64,000 nucleotides of DNA. Origin: Fundidesulfovibrio soli. GTDB taxonomy: Bacteria; Desulfobacterota; Desulfovibrionia; Desulfovibrionales; Desulfovibrionaceae. The position numbers and the translations under genes were made by a program. Where the stretch lies: the NCBI RefSeq assembly GCF_022808695.1, contig NZ_JAKZKW010000004.1:62001-126000 (forward strand), read 5' to 3'. Positions 11,634 to 21,049 of the stretch are shown piece after piece; position 1 is the first letter of the stretch, and every line of letters begins with the position of its first letter. Below the pieces are notes generated by a model that ran no database searches, had not been told where the DNA came from, and saw only the letters and a program-made list of their open reading frames with translations.

Positions 11634-13027
11634 TTGCTTTCCCCCCCGCGGGTTGCAAGAAAACGATCCAAGAACTCCTCCATGCGCTGGGAGCGCGAGC
11701 CCTTGAAGAGCACCGCTCCCTCGTCGATATCCATGTCGCGGGCCACGCCCTCGAAATCTTCCGCGGTCTCCACCGGCACGAAGCGCCCGGCGTAGCCAGC
11801 CGAACGCAGGCCGCGCTCCACATGCCCGGCCGCGCCGCCCTTGAACACAAGCAGGTCGCAACCGCCCCTGGCGATGCACTCGCCCAGGGCCTGGTGGGCC
11901 TGGTCGGCCTCGGGGCCAAGCTCGCCCATCTCGCCCAGCACCAGCACCAGCCGCCCGCCGCCCGCCAGGGACCTGGCGGACTCGATGGCCGCCGCCATGG
12001 ACAGGGGGTTGGCGTTGTAGGTGTCGTCGATGACGGCCAGCGGGCCCATGCGGCGCACATCGAAGCGTCGGCCGGGCAGCTCCGCGGCGGCGAGGCCCTC
12101 GGCGATCTGCCGGGCGTCCGCGCCCAGCACGCTGGCCGCGGCGGCGGCAGCCAGCACGTTCTCGGCCAGGTGGCCGCCGTGGCAGGAGAGCGCCACCTCC
12201 AGCTTGAGGCCCTGCAGGTTCAGGCGGTACAGGCCGCGCCCGTCCGGGTCGCAGCCGGTGAAGGAACAATAGTAGGGGGCCTCGCGGTCCCTGGTGGACA
12301 TGGCCTGCACGTCGTGGCGGATCTCCCTGGCGGCGGCCCACAGCTCGGGGTAGTCGCGGTTGGCCAGGGCCACCCCGCCGGGGCGCAGGAAGTGGAACAG
12401 CCCGGCCTTGGCCCGGCCCACGCCCTCGATGCTGCCCAGGCCTTCCAGGTGGGCGGGGCCGATGTTGTGCACCACGGCAACGTCGGGCTCGCAGATGGCC
12501 CCAAGCTCTTCCATGTCGCCGGGGCGGCTGATGCCCAGCTCCAGCACCCAGAGGCGGTGCTCTTCTCCGGCGGCCAGCATGGAGAGCGGCAGGCCCAGCT
12601 GGTTGTTGAAATTGCCAGGGTTCTTGATGGAGGAGGCCATGCGCGCGGCGATGGAGGCCAGCATCTCCTTGGCGGTGGTCTTGCCCGCCGAGCCCGAGAG
12701 CGCGGCCACCACGGCGCGGGTGCGCCTGCGCCAGTGGCGGGCCAGCAGGCCCATGGCCACCAGCACGTCGGGCACCTGGAGCACGGCCGCCCTGCCCTCC
12801 GCCTCGGTCAGCGGGCGGGAGGCCAGCAGCGCGCTCGCGCCGCGCTCCACGGCCTGGGCCGCGAAGTCGTGGCCGTCGGCACGCTCGCCCTTGAGGCAGC
12901 AGAACAGCGCCCCGGGGCGCGCCTGGCGGCTGTCGCTGGTCACGAGGTCGCACACGGCGTCCGCGAAGGGGCGGATGTCGGCCTCGGCCTGCACTGCGGC
13001 CATGATTTCGCCCAGGGTGAGCCTCAT
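11630..13027 (-). CDS. murF: UDP-MurNAc-tripeptide--D-alanyl-D-alanine ligase MurF
   Basis: A 465-residue ligase that attaches D-Ala-D-Ala to the muropeptide tripeptide. The N-terminal domain ends around [26 protein letters not shown] (split motif TSDSR and GERADGH). The ATP loop is [13 protein letters not shown], with [22 protein letters not shown] and [11 protein letters not shown] in family order. The ATG at 13027 overlaps the murE stop (ATGA). The D-Ala-D-Ala ligase that supplies its substrate is not encoded in this cluster. Confidence 0.97.
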   Translation of the reverse strand: MRLTLGEIMAAVQAEADIRPFADAVCDLVTSDSRQARPGALFCCLKGERADGHDFAAQAVERGASALLASRPLTEAEGRAAVLQVPDVLVAMGLLARHWRRRTRAVVAALSGSAGKTTAKEMLASIAARMASSIKNPGNFNNQLGLPLSMLAAGEEHRLWVLELGISRPGDMEELGAICEPDVAVVHNIGPAHLEGLGSIEGVGRAKAGLFHFLRPGGVALANRDYPELWAAAREIRHDVQAMSTRDREAPYYCSFTGCDPDGRGLYRLNLQGLKLEVALSCHGGHLAENVLAAAAAASVLGADARQIAEGLAAAELPGRRFDVRRMGPLAVIDDTYNANPLSMAAAIESARSLAGGGRLVLVLGEMGELGPEADQAHQALGECIARGGCDLLVFKGGAAGHVERGLRSAGYAGRFVPVETAEDFEGVARDMDIDEGAVLFKGSRSQRMEEFLDRFLATRGGESK

Positions 13028-14481
13028 GCCAGAAGCTCCTTGACCACCGCCACGTCGTTGAAGGGGTGCTTCACGTCGCCGATCTGCTGGTAGGTCTCGT
13101 GCCCCTTGCCCGCGATGAGCAGGGCGTCCGCCGGGGTGAGCAGCTCCAGGGCCATGGCGATGGCCTTGCGGCGGTCCGGGTGGGCGATGACCTGCCTGGC
13201 CCCGGACAGGCCGGGCATGGCGTCGTCCATGATGGCCTGGGGGTCTTCGTGGCGGGGATTGTCCGAGGTGAGCACGGCCACGTCGGACCAGTCCGCCACG
13301 GCCTTGGCCATAAGCGGGCGCTTGGTGCGGTCGCGGTCGCCGCCGCAGCCGAACACGGTGACGATCTTGCCGAAATCGAGCTTGCGCAGGGCCTTGAGCA
13401 CGTTGACCAGGGCGTCGGGGGTGTGGGCGTAGTCCACGTAGACGTTGAGGCCCCGGCAGTTGGGCACACGCTCGAGCCTGCCCGGCGCGCCGTGGCAGGT
13501 GGCCAGGCTCGCAAGCTGCTCGGGGGTGAAGCCGATGGCCAGGCACGCGCCCTGGGCGGCCAGCAGGTTGGAGGCGTTGTGCGCCCCGGCCAGGGGGGTG
13601 GAGAAACGCCAGGAGCCGCCGACGTAGCGCATCTCCAGTTCCATGCCGTGGGCCGTGTTGCTGAGGATCACACCCTGGAGCCAGCGCTTCGAGGCGCCCG
13701 CCCCGCCCAGGCCGTAGCCCAGGGCGTCGGGCATGCTGTCCAGGAGCCTGCGCCCGTAGGGGTCGTCGCCGTTGAGCACCGCGCCGGTGGAGCTTTTGAG
13801 GTAGGCCTCGAAGAGCCTGCGCTTGGCCTTGAAATAGGTCTCCATGTCCTGGTGGTAGTCCAGGTGGTCCTGGGTCACGTTGGTCAGGGCGGCGGCGTCG
13901 AAGGTCAGGCCCTCCAGGCGGCCCTGGTCCAGGGCGTGGCTGGATGCTTCCATCACCGCGCCGGTGACGCCAGCCTGGATCATGCGGCCCAGCATGGAGT
14001 GGATGGCCAGGCAGCCTGGGGTGGTTAGGTTGGCGGGCACTGACTCGCCGGGCCAGCGGTATTCCACCGTGGAGAGCACCCCGGGCTTGCCGCCTGCCGA
14101 GGCCATCACGTGCTCCACCAGGTAGGCGATGGTGGTCTTGCCGTTGGTGCCGGTGACCCCCACCAGGGGGAAGGGCAGCTTGGCGGTGCCGTTGAAGGCG
14201 GCAGCGAGCTGGCCCAGCGCCCGGCGGGGGTTGTCGGTGAGCACCAGCTCCGCCCGCGTGCATGCGGGGAAATTCTCGGCCGAGGCGGCCACCACGTAGC
14301 CCGCGCCCTTCTCCACGGCCATGGGCACGTAATCGGCGCCGTCCTGCGCCGCGCCGGGCACGGCAACGAACACGTCGCCGGGCTCCACCAGGCGGGAGTC
14401 CGTGCGGATGGGCAGCCCCGCAGCCACGCGGTTCAGGAGGTCCGCCCAGGCGGCTGTTTCGGGCTTGTCTGTGAAGCTCAT
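13024..14481 (-). CDS. murE: UDP-MurNAc-L-Ala-D-Glu--meso-diaminopimelate ligase MurE
   Basis: A 485-residue ligase adding the third amino acid of the stem peptide. The ATP loop is [15 protein letters not shown], followed by [22 protein letters not shown] and [10 protein letters not shown]. The motif DNPRHEDP near the C-terminus is the form associated with meso-diaminopimelate rather than lysine (family knowledge), as expected for a Gram-negative wall. The ATG at 14481 lies 2 bp after the ftsI stop. Confidence 0.97.
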   Translation of the reverse strand: MSFTDKPETAAWADLLNRVAAGLPIRTDSRLVEPGDVFVAVPGAAQDGADYVPMAVEKGAGYVVAASAENFPACTRAELVLTDNPRRALGQLAAAFNGTAKLPFPLVGVTGTNGKTTIAYLVEHVMASAGGKPGVLSTVEYRWPGESVPANLTTPGCLAIHSMLGRMIQAGVTGAVMEASSHALDQGRLEGLTFDAAALTNVTQDHLDYHQDMETYFKAKRRLFEAYLKSSTGAVLNGDDPYGRRLLDSMPDALGYGLGGAGASKRWLQGVILSNTAHGMELEMRYVGGSWRFSTPLAGAHNASNLLAAQGACLAIGFTPEQLASLATCHGAPGRLERVPNCRGLNVYVDYAHTPDALVNVLKALRKLDFGKIVTVFGCGGDRDRTKRPLMAKAVADWSDVAVLTSDNPRHEDPQAIMDDAMPGLSGARQVIAHPDRRKAIAMALELLTPADALLIAGKGHETYQQIGDVKHPFNDVAVVKELLA

Positions 14482-14483
14482 TG

Positions 14484-16487
14484 TCAGGATGCCTTGGCCA
14501 GCCAGAGGGTGAAAGGTTCTTTCTCGACCGCGTTCCAGGGGGTCCCGGCCGCTGGGTTCTGCTTGCCCACCACCAGCCCGCTGCCCTTGAGCGAGGGCAC
14601 CACGCCCTTGGATGCCAGGATCTCGGAGGCCTTGCGCAGCGGCAGGCCCACCAGGTTGGGCACCTCGGCGCCGTTGACCGAAAGGTTCATGGGCGGGAAG
14701 GCCACTCCCAGCACCTCGGCCACGTCCGGGGCCGAGCCGGTGGGGCCCTGGGCCTGGGAACGGGCGGCCGGGGCCGGGCGCTGCTCCTGGGCCAGCTTCA
14801 CGGATTCGGGCATGCGGCCCAGGTAGGAGAGGCTCTTGATGGCCACTTCCCGCACGGCGGGCGCGGCGACCACGCCGCCATAATGGTTGGGCTCGGGTTC
14901 GTCCACCATGACGAGGATCATGTATTCCGGGTCCACGGCGGGGATGAAGCCCACGAAATCCGCCAGGTACTTGTCGCCGTAGCCGCCTGTGGCCTTGGCC
15001 TTCTGGGCGGTGCCGGTCTTGCCGCCGAGCTCCAGCCCGTCGATGTGCGCCTTGACGCCGGTGCCCTTCTCCTCCTCCACGACCTCGCGCATCATCTGCT
15101 GCACGGTCCTGGCGACCTGCGGGTCGAACACGCGGACTTCGGGCCAGTAGGCGTTGTCCTGCACGGGGTCGAGCACCAGCCGCAGGGGCTTGCGCACGCC
15201 GTTGTTGGCGACGATGTGGAAGGCCTGGGCCAGCTGCACCGGGGTGACGCCGATGCCCTGGCCGAAGGAGTTGGTGGCCAGGTCCAGCTTGCTCCAGGCC
15301 GAGAGGGGACGCAGCAGGCCCTTGGCCTCGCCGGGCAGGGGCAGGCCCGTGGGCTGGCCGAAGCCGACCTTCTCGAAGTAGGCGTGCAGCCGGGGCGCGC
15401 CCAGGTCCATGCCGATCTTTGCCGCGCCGATGTTGGAGGACCAGCGCAGGATCTTGTTCACTGGCAGCACGTCGTAGGGGTGGGTGTCGCGGATGGTGGC
15501 GATGTTATGGAAGTTCCACTGCCCCTTTTCGCAGTTGTACGTGGTCTCGGGGCGGACCACCTTCTCCTGCAGCGCGGCCGCGATCAGGATGGGCTTCATG
15601 GTGGAGCCGGGCTCCAGCACGTCCAAAGCCAGGCGGTTGCGCGCGGCCTTGGGGTCGGAGTCGGACCCGCCGTTGGGGTTGAAGAAGGGGTAGTTGGCCC
15701 AGGCCAGGATCTCCGCGCTCTTGACGTGCACCACGATACAGGTGCCGGCCTTGGCCTTGTTGTCCACCACGGCCTTGGCCAGGGCCTCCTCGGCGAAGAA
15801 CTGGATCTGGGAGTCGATGGAGAGGCGCACGTCCGCACCGTCGGCGTTGGCCATCTCGCGGCCCTGGGCGTCCAGGTAGAGCCTGCGGCCCGAGGCGTCG
15901 CGCTGGACCACGTACTTGGCCTTCTTGCCGGCGAGCTGGGGCTCGAAAAATTTCTCCAGGCCCTCAAGGCCCTGGTCGTCGTAGCCCACGAAGCCCAGCA
16001 GCTGCCCGGCCATCTGCTTGTTGGGGTAGGAGCGGCCGTACTCCGTGGCCAGGGTCACGCCGGGGATGTTCAGGGCCTTGACCTGCGCGGCGGCGCGGTC
16101 GTTCACGCGGCGGGCCAGGTACACGAAGTTGGAGTGGCTGGTGAGCTTGCGCAGGATGTCCTTAGGGGGCACGCCGAAGATCTTGGCCAGGGCGTTGGCG
16201 GCCTCCTCGGGGTTCTTGACCTCCTTGGGCACGGCGGAGACGGCCACGAACTCCACGGACTTGGCCAGCAGCTGGCCGTTGCGGTCCAGGATGACGCCGC
16301 GCTTGCCCCTGTCATACTCGGAGGCCATGTGCTGGCGCAGGGCCTGCTCCGCCAGCTGTGGCCCCTGCACGATCTGCAGGAAACCCGCCCGGACCCAGAG
16401 GCTGGCCCAGAACAAAAAGAACACGCCGCCAACGAACATGAGTCGCATGCGGCTGAAGTCGCGGATCTGTTTCTGTGCGCGGCTCAC
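14484..16487 (-). CDS. ftsI: Division transpeptidase FtsI/PBP3 with C-terminal PASTA domain
   Basis: A 667-residue class B penicillin-binding protein that cross-links septal peptidoglycan. One transmembrane helix lies near residues 15-32, followed by a PBP dimerisation domain. The transpeptidase domain has STMK at 295-298 (catalytic Ser295), SSN at 350-352 and KTG at 490-492. A single PASTA domain (about 602-664, beginning EVPNLVGLPLRKASEIL) follows. It is absent from E. coli FtsI but common in SpoVD/PBP2x-type enzymes. The GTG start at 16487 overlaps the ftsL stop (GTGA). Confidence 0.95.
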   Translation of the reverse strand: MSRAQKQIRDFSRMRLMFVGGVFFLFWASLWVRAGFLQIVQGPQLAEQALRQHMASEYDRGKRGVILDRNGQLLAKSVEFVAVSAVPKEVKNPEEAANALAKIFGVPPKDILRKLTSHSNFVYLARRVNDRAAAQVKALNIPGVTLATEYGRSYPNKQMAGQLLGFVGYDDQGLEGLEKFFEPQLAGKKAKYVVQRDASGRRLYLDAQGREMANADGADVRLSIDSQIQFFAEEALAKAVVDNKAKAGTCIVVHVKSAEILAWANYPFFNPNGGSDSDPKAARNRLALDVLEPGSTMKPILIAAALQEKVVRPETTYNCEKGQWNFHNIATIRDTHPYDVLPVNKILRWSSNIGAAKIGMDLGAPRLHAYFEKVGFGQPTGLPLPGEAKGLLRPLSAWSKLDLATNSFGQGIGVTPVQLAQAFHIVANNGVRKPLRLVLDPVQDNAYWPEVRVFDPQVARTVQQMMREVVEEEKGTGVKAHIDGLELGGKTGTAQKAKATGGYGDKYLADFVGFIPAVDPEYMILVMVDEPEPNHYGGVVAAPAVREVAIKSLSYLGRMPESVKLAQEQRPAPAARSQAQGPTGSAPDVAEVLGVAFPPMNLSVNGAEVPNLVGLPLRKASEILASKGVVPSLKGSGLVVGKQNPAAGTPWNAVEKEPFTLWLAKAS

Positions 16488-16939
16488 GTACTCTTCTTCC
16501 TCTTGGCGTCCTGCTCGGGGCCTGCGGGGCCGGCCACCTTGCTGCGGGGGGCCTTCTTCATCACCTTGGAGGGCGGGCAGTCCTCGGGCTTCTTCTTGGC
16601 GACCTTCTCCGGGGCCGGGGGAGCGGCCTTGATCACCGGGGAGGCCAGCTCCTCGCCGGCGGCGCCCAGGCGCCTGATCTGGCCGGGGCGGGCCTGGGTC
16701 AGGCCGTACTGGGAGGCCAGCACGCGCAGCCGCTCCGGGGTGAGCATGGTGTTGCGCTCCACCTCCAGCTTGGAGATGAGCGACTCCTGGGCCACGATCT
16801 CGGTCTGGAGGCGCTTGAGCTCGTAGGCCATGTCCACGCGCTCGATGTTCACCCAGGTCAAGCCCAGGCCCAGCGCCAGGAAGACGAGCACCGAAAAGGC
16901 CATGGTGATGGCCCATTCCTTGGTGACGCCGGTCTTCAC
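16484..16939 (-). CDS. ftsL: FtsL-like small division protein
   Basis: A 151-residue bitopic protein. A short cytoplasmic N-terminus is followed by one membrane helix (AFSVLVFLALGLGLTWV) and a periplasmic heptad-type coiled coil (VDMAYELKRLQTEIVAQESLISKLEVE, read as about residues 35-62). A Lys/Pro-rich tail of some 50 residues extends it beyond usual FtsL length. Recognition rests on position between rsmH and ftsI plus this topology, as the sequence is poorly conserved. GTG at 16939 overlaps the rsmH stop, and the end overlaps ftsI. Confidence 0.85.
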   Translation of the reverse strand: MKTGVTKEWAITMAFSVLVFLALGLGLTWVNIERVDMAYELKRLQTEIVAQESLISKLEVERNTMLTPERLRVLASQYGLTQARPGQIRRLGAAGEELASPVIKAAPPAPEKVAKKKPEDCPPSKVMKKAPRSKVAGPAGPEQDAKRKKST

Positions 16940-17901
16940 TTGGCCTCCTGGGCGGGCAGCCTTTCCGCCACGCGCAGCTTGGCGCTGCGGGCCCTTGGGT
17001 TGGCGGCGGCCTCCTCGGGGGAGGCCATGAGGGGCTTCTTGGTCAGGATGCGCAGACGTGGGGCGTGGCCGCAGGTGCACAGCGGCTGACGGGGCGGGCA
17101 CAGACAGCTGGAGGCTTCGCGCCGGAAGGCCTGCTTCACCAGGCGGTCTTCCAGGGAGTGGAAGGAGATGACGGCCACGCGGCCGCCGGGATGCAGGGAG
17201 TCCACGATCCTGTCCAGAAAATCCTTCAATTCGTCGAGTTCATGGTTCACGGCCATGCGCAGCGCCTGAAAGGTGCGCGTGGCTGGATGGTTGCGGGCGT
17301 TGGCCCTCCACTTGGGCGGGTAGGCCCGCTCCACCAGCTTGGCCAGCTCCAGGGTGGTCTCGATGGGCTTCCTGGCGCGCTCGGCCTCGATGGCCCGGGC
17401 GATGCGCCCGGCCTGGGGCTCCTCGCCGTATTCGCGGATGAGGTCGCGCAGGCGCTCGAAATTCCATTTGTTCACGATATTCGCGGCAGGCTCGGAGCCG
17501 TCGGCCACGCTCATGCGCATGTCCAGCGGGCCGTCGGCCACGAAGCTGAAGCCGCGTTCGGCCTCGTCCAGTTGGGGGGACGAAACGCCGACGTCGGCCA
17601 GGGCGGCGTCCACGCCGTCCCAGCCGATCTCTTCCAGGGCCTGGGGGAACTGCGAAAAGCGCATCTGCCGCGCCGTGACCTTGCCGGGGTAGCCCGACAG
17701 GTTCTCGGTGGCGCGGTTGATGGCGGATTCGTCGCGGTCCAGCCCCAGAATCTCCAAGTCGCCTCCCGTCCTGGCCAGCATGGCCAGGGAATGGCCGCCC
17801 AGCCCCAGGGTGGCGTCCAGGACGCGCATCCCGGGACGGAGGTTCAGGAGATCGCACACCTCCCGCACGAGGACGGGGGCGTGCCGGGGGTCGTGTTCCA
17901 C
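16936..17901 (-). CDS. rsmH: 16S rRNA (cytosine-1402-N4)-methyltransferase RsmH
   Basis: A 321-residue SAM-dependent enzyme that methylates C1402 of 16S rRNA. The opening HAPVLVREV, the SAM loop LDATLGLGGHSLAML, ADVGVSSPQLDEAERGFSF and GGRVAVISFHSLEDRLVK are diagnostic. The C-terminal Cys-rich CLCPPRQPLCTCG is typical. It starts 15 bp after the mraZ stop and overlaps ftsL. Confidence 0.97.
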   Translation of the reverse strand: MEHDPRHAPVLVREVCDLLNLRPGMRVLDATLGLGGHSLAMLARTGGDLEILGLDRDESAINRATENLSGYPGKVTARQMRFSQFPQALEEIGWDGVDAALADVGVSSPQLDEAERGFSFVADGPLDMRMSVADGSEPAANIVNKWNFERLRDLIREYGEEPQAGRIARAIEAERARKPIETTLELAKLVERAYPPKWRANARNHPATRTFQALRMAVNHELDELKDFLDRIVDSLHPGGRVAVISFHSLEDRLVKQAFRREASSCLCPPRQPLCTCGHAPRLRILTKKPLMASPEEAAANPRARSAKLRVAERLPAQEAK

Positions 17902-17916
17902 GATGTCCCCCGGTAT

Positions 17917-18372
17917 CTAGAGATGCAGCTCGAACCCGGCGTCCGCGAGGGTCGTCAGGTCGGCGTCGAGGTTGTCTTCGGTCTCCTTGCGCATGGACTC
18001 GAAGGTGGCTTTGTCCCAGATCTCGAATTTGTCCACCATGCCCGCCAGGATGCAGTCCTTGTCGAGCTTGGCATAGCTGCGTAAGTAGGGCGGCACGAGG
18101 ATGCGGCCCTGCTTGTCCAGCTCGACCTCAACCGCTCCGGCGATGATGAAGCGCTGGATTTTGCGCAGGGTGGTGTTGAGCACGTTGACGCGCTTGAAGC
18201 CCTCCTCGATGGAGGCCCACTGCGGAAGGGTGTAGCCGACCACGCAGCCGTCGAAGTTGGTGAGCATGAGCCTGCCCTCCGGGGAATGCCTGAAGACCTC
18301 CTCCCGGTAATCGGGAGGCAGCATCAGACGCCCCTTGGGGTCGAGATTTCGTTCGGAGTGTCCTCTGAACAT
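17917..18372 (-). CDS. mraZ: Transcriptional regulator MraZ
   Basis: A 151-residue DNA-binding protein with two SpoVT/AbrB-like halves, each carrying the DxxGRxxxP signature: LDPKGRLMLPPDYRE near the N-terminus and LDKQGRILVPPYLRS around residue 88. In E. coli MraZ binds direct repeats in front of its own gene and represses the dcw operon. Three such repeats are seen just upstream here. It is the first gene of the cluster. Confidence 0.96.
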   Translation of the reverse strand: MFRGHSERNLDPKGRLMLPPDYREEVFRHSPEGRLMLTNFDGCVVGYTLPQWASIEEGFKRVNVLNTTLRKIQRFIIAGAVEVELDKQGRILVPPYLRSYAKLDKDCILAGMVDKFEIWDKATFESMRKETEDNLDADLTTLADAGFELHL

Positions 18373-18392
18373 TCAGGCCCTCACACAACTCA

Positions 18393-18417
18393 CCACTTTT
18401 TACCACTCTCTTCCACT
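18393..18417 (-). promoter_or_regulatory. Three MraZ boxes
   Basis: On the minus strand AGTGG occurs three times at an exact 10-bp period (plus-strand CCACT at 18393, 18403 and 18413), with 5-bp spacers, ending 20 bp before the mraZ ATG. This 5+5 layout is that of known MraZ operators (TGGGN with 5-bp spacers in E. coli). The base change to GTGG is a variant. Confidence 0.8.
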
Positions 18418-18425
18418 TGCCTCTC

Positions 18426-18448
18426 AAACAATCCCCCCTTTATGTCAA
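18426..18448 (-). promoter_or_regulatory. Probable mraZ/dcw promoter
   Basis: A perfect TTGACA (-35) lies at 18448-18443 on the minus strand. The -10 region at the expected distance is poor (GAGAGG after 17 bp), so only the -35 is convincing. The MraZ boxes fall immediately downstream, as expected for a repressor site. Confidence 0.5.
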
Positions 18449-18860
18449 GTTAAAAGGAAAATTCTCAAAGCGTTGCTTCGCGCCGCTAACTATCGCAACA
18501 CCTCAACAACGCGTGATATTTGAAGAATCGGCGTTGAAGACCCCTCGGAAAGGGTCAAAAAACGTCCCCGGATGGTCCCACTCTGGGCAGGCGCCGATTC
18601 CCACCCGGAGGGGGCATCTCCCACTTCGGCGCGATTTTACCACCCGGACTCACTGCCGGGCTTCGGACGGGCCGCGCCGCGAACGGATGGGGGGAGAGAG
18701 GGTGGCCTGAGGGGCTGTCCGCGACACGCCGCGGACGCCGCGCCAGGCGCCCCGACCGTCGCAAAACCGGTTGTAATGCTTGTAATAGCGAACCGGGCAG
18801 GGTAGGTGTACCGGCAAGCCGAGGGATTATGCGCGGCGACCCACAACCCACCCTATCCAC
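18449..18860. other. Gene-free stretch between mraZ and the HD-GYP gene
   Basis: About 410 bp with no convincing gene. It holds a short perfect inverted repeat near 18717-18737 (GTCCGCG/CGCGGAC) and a direct repeat TTGTAAT near 18772-18787. Otherwise I see nothing. A promoter for the plus-strand HD-GYP gene should be here but none stands out. Confidence 0.4.
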
Positions 18861-19874
18861 ATGAGCGAGAAGCGCCTGAACAAAGAGATGGAGGATCTGG
18901 AAGAGGAATACTACCAGATCAGCCCGGACATTCTGCTCAGCTTCAACAAGTTCCGCCCTCCCCTGAACATCTTCAGGCTCAAGGAGGACGTCGTCCGGCT
19001 GGTACCTTTCTATAAGGTAGGGGAGCGCCTGAGCAAGGAGAAGGGGGAGGAGCTGGAGAACCTGGTCCAGCTGGGCCTCATCTTCGTCTCCCGGGCGGAC
19101 CACGCGGTCTACGTCAAGCACATCTCCTACCAGTTGGACCTGGTGCTCATGGACCGGCACCTCACCGAAAGCGAAACCGCCGACATCTTCCAGGCCGCCC
19201 TCACCCGGCGCATGGAGGAATTCATCGAGCAACCCGTGAAGGCCGTGGCCGACAAGCTCGTGGCCGACGTGCTGGTGCTCACCGAATACCTCTGGCAGGA
19301 TGTGAACCGGGGCAAGGCCATCTCGCGCCGGGTGCACGCCAAGCACACCCTGGCCAACCACTCGGTCAACTGCGGTTTCGTGGGCCTGCAGCTCTTCCTG
19401 CAGACCGCGCCCGACATCAAGCAGGACCCCAAAGGCCGCCAGGCCCTGGACCGGCTGGCCCTCGGCCTGTTCCTGCACGACGCGGGCATGAGCAAGATTC
19501 CAGCCTTCCTGCGCGAGAAAACCCAGACCATCACGTCCGAGGAGCGCCAGAAGCTCCTCAAGCACCCGCTGCTGGGCATGGAGATGCTGGCCAAGCTCGA
19601 CCTGCGCTTCCCCGAGGTGGAGCAGTGCGTGCTGCAACACCACGAACGCCTGGGCGGGACCGGCTACCCCCAGAAGCTCTCGGGCGGCGACCTGTCCATC
19701 CCGGGCCTGCTGACCGCCGTGGTGGATTCCTATTGCGCCATGATCACCGAGAGGCCCTACGCCAAGGCCATGCCCCCCAAGGCCGCCGCGGCCGCCCTGG
19801 GCGGGGACCCGAAATACGACCCGCGCTTCACCAAGCAGCTGGCCACCTACCTGATCAACACGAAGCAGATGTAG
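18861..19874 (+). CDS. HD-GYP domain protein (probable cyclic di-GMP phosphodiesterase)
   Basis: A 337-residue cytoplasmic protein. The N-terminal about 150 residues are uncharacterised. The HD-GYP domain shows His167, the HD pair 206-207, His235, the double His 260-261 and GTGYP at 266-270, so the metal ligands are present. The usual HDxGK is HDAGM here, losing the Lys. HD-GYP proteins hydrolyse c-di-GMP or related cyclic dinucleotides (family knowledge). Activity is inferred, and the Lys loss leaves doubt. No clear ribosome site precedes the ATG. The gene stands alone, divergent from mraZ. Confidence 0.8.
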   Translation: MSEKRLNKEMEDLEEEYYQISPDILLSFNKFRPPLNIFRLKEDVVRLVPFYKVGERLSKEKGEELENLVQLGLIFVSRADHAVYVKHISYQLDLVLMDRHLTESETADIFQAALTRRMEEFIEQPVKAVADKLVADVLVLTEYLWQDVNRGKAISRRVHAKHTLANHSVNCGFVGLQLFLQTAPDIKQDPKGRQALDRLALGLFLHDAGMSKIPAFLREKTQTITSEERQKLLKHPLLGMEMLAKLDLRFPEVEQCVLQHHERLGGTGYPQKLSGGDLSIPGLLTAVVDSYCAMITERPYAKAMPPKAAAAALGGDPKYDPRFTKQLATYLINTKQM

Positions 19875-19900
19875 CCGGCCGCCGAGCGTGCATATCAATC

Positions 19901-19948
19901 AAAAGCCCGGGCCGGGGATGTGCGCGCACATCCCCGGCCCGGGCTTTT
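19901..19948. terminator. 48-bp perfect palindrome, bidirectional terminator
   Basis: AAAAGCCCGGGCCGGGGATG... continues as a perfect inverted repeat centred at 19924/19925. The A-run on one side and T-run on the other allow termination of both converging genes (HD-GYP plus, CBS minus). The 24-bp arms are unusually long. Confidence 0.85.
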
Positions 19949-19992
19949 CAGCCACCCCAAGCCTGGGGAGCCGCCCTGAAATCAGTTTCGGA

Positions 19993-20475
19993 TCAGCCTT
20001 CCTGGGAGTCTTCCCAGTCGAGCTGCATGAACACGTCCTCGGCGGCGATCACGCCCAGCACCTTGCCGCCCTCAAGCACCACGGCCCAGCGCCTGCGGGT
20101 GGAGAGCATGGACTCCAGCACCACGGCCAGGGGGTCCTGCGGCTTGACCACGGGCAGGTCGCGCTCCACCACCTCTCCGGCCCTGCGGGAGAAGCACTTG
20201 CGGCAGACCGTACGGAACTTGGACTCGAAGTCCTGCCCCTGGGTCAGCTTCAGGGAGTCGTCCAGGGCGCACTGCTCGGTGTAGAGCAGCAGCCACCAGG
20301 CCGTCACAGCGCCCTTGAACTCCCCGTCTTCGGAGAGCACCACGGCGCAGGCCCTTTCAGGGTGATCCTTCATGGCCTTGCGCAGCCTGAGCGCACCCTC
20401 GCGCAGGCTGTCGCTCTCGCGGATGGTGATGAAATCGGTGCGCATGACGTCCCAGGCGCGTTCGCGTAACAGCAT
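19993..20475 (-). CDS. CBS-domain protein
   Basis: A 160-residue soluble protein made of a CBS pair. The first unit starts WDVMRTDFITIRESDSLREGALRL and the second is around LPVVKPQDPLAVVLESM...GVIAAEDV. CBS pairs bind adenosyl nucleotides and regulate partner domains, but here there is no partner domain. About 40 residues between the two units, including FRTVCRKCFSRR, are non-typical. The ATG at 20475 follows GAGGA; upstream in-frame ATGs lack a site. The true role is unknown. Confidence 0.8.
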   Translation of the reverse strand: MLLRERAWDVMRTDFITIRESDSLREGALRLRKAMKDHPERACAVVLSEDGEFKGAVTAWWLLLYTEQCALDDSLKLTQGQDFESKFRTVCRKCFSRRAGEVVERDLPVVKPQDPLAVVLESMLSTRRRWAVVLEGGKVLGVIAAEDVFMQLDWEDSQEG

Positions 20476-20575
20476 GGATGGTCCTCGTGGGGTTTGCCGC
20501 GCTTTACCAACGGCGTTGCTTTTTGTAATCTTAATTGGTTGGCGGCTCCTTGAAAAGCCCCAGGACCACCCCCCC

Positions 20576-21049
20576 GTGAAAAACCGCTTAGTCGTATCAA
20601 TCTCCGACATGAAGATCTCGCGCAGGCCGCGGGACATGCTTGTCACCCACTCGCTGGGCTCCTGCCTGGGCCTGGCGGCCTACGACCCCGCCGCGCGGGT
20701 GGGGGGGCTCATCCATTGCCTGCTTCCCCGCGCCGTTGGCCCCAACGTGGAGAACCCCTACATGTACGTCAACGTGGGGGTGCCGCTGATGATCCGCAAG
20801 CTGGCCTCCATGGGCTGCGCCAAGGAGGGCCTTGTTTTCAAGGCCGCTGGCTGCGGGCGGATGAATCTCATACAGAACCAGTTCGACACCGGCGCCCAGA
20901 ACATGGCCATGCTCGAATCGCTCTTCACTAGGAACGGCGTTGTCCTGGCGGCCCAGGACGTCGGGGGCACCATCCCCCGAACGCTCATGCTGGATGTGGA
21001 AACAGGCAAAGTGACCATCACATCTCAGGGACAGGAGTGGGAAATATGA
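20576..21049 (+). CDS. cheD: Chemoreceptor glutamine deamidase CheD
   Basis: A 157-residue protein that deamidates glutamines of chemoreceptors and, in some species, works with CheC. The catalytic triad is visible: Thr24, Cys30 (in SLGSCLGLAAYDP) and His47 (GGLIHCLLP), with the same spacing as T. maritima CheD T21/C27/H44. I chose the GTG at 20576 (AGGA upstream); the exact start is uncertain. It overlaps the HDOD gene as ATGA. No other chemotaxis gene is in the window. Confidence 0.88.
   Translation: MKNRLVVSISDMKISRRPRDMLVTHSLGSCLGLAAYDPAARVGGLIHCLLPRAVGPNVENPYMYVNVGVPLMIRKLASMGCAKEGLVFKAAGCGRMNLIQNQFDTGAQNMAMLESLFTRNGVVLAAQDVGGTIPRTLMLDVETGKVTITSQGQEWEI

Noticed and set aside
18555-19898. 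447-codon minus-strand frame over the HD-GYP gene
   Set aside because: Antisense to conserved HD-GYP motifs, with a low-complexity product.
19993-20646. Longer CBS protein starting at 20646
   Set aside because: The extra residues are basic and low in similarity, overlap the cheD start region on the other strand, and have no ribosome site. The ATG at 20475 has one.
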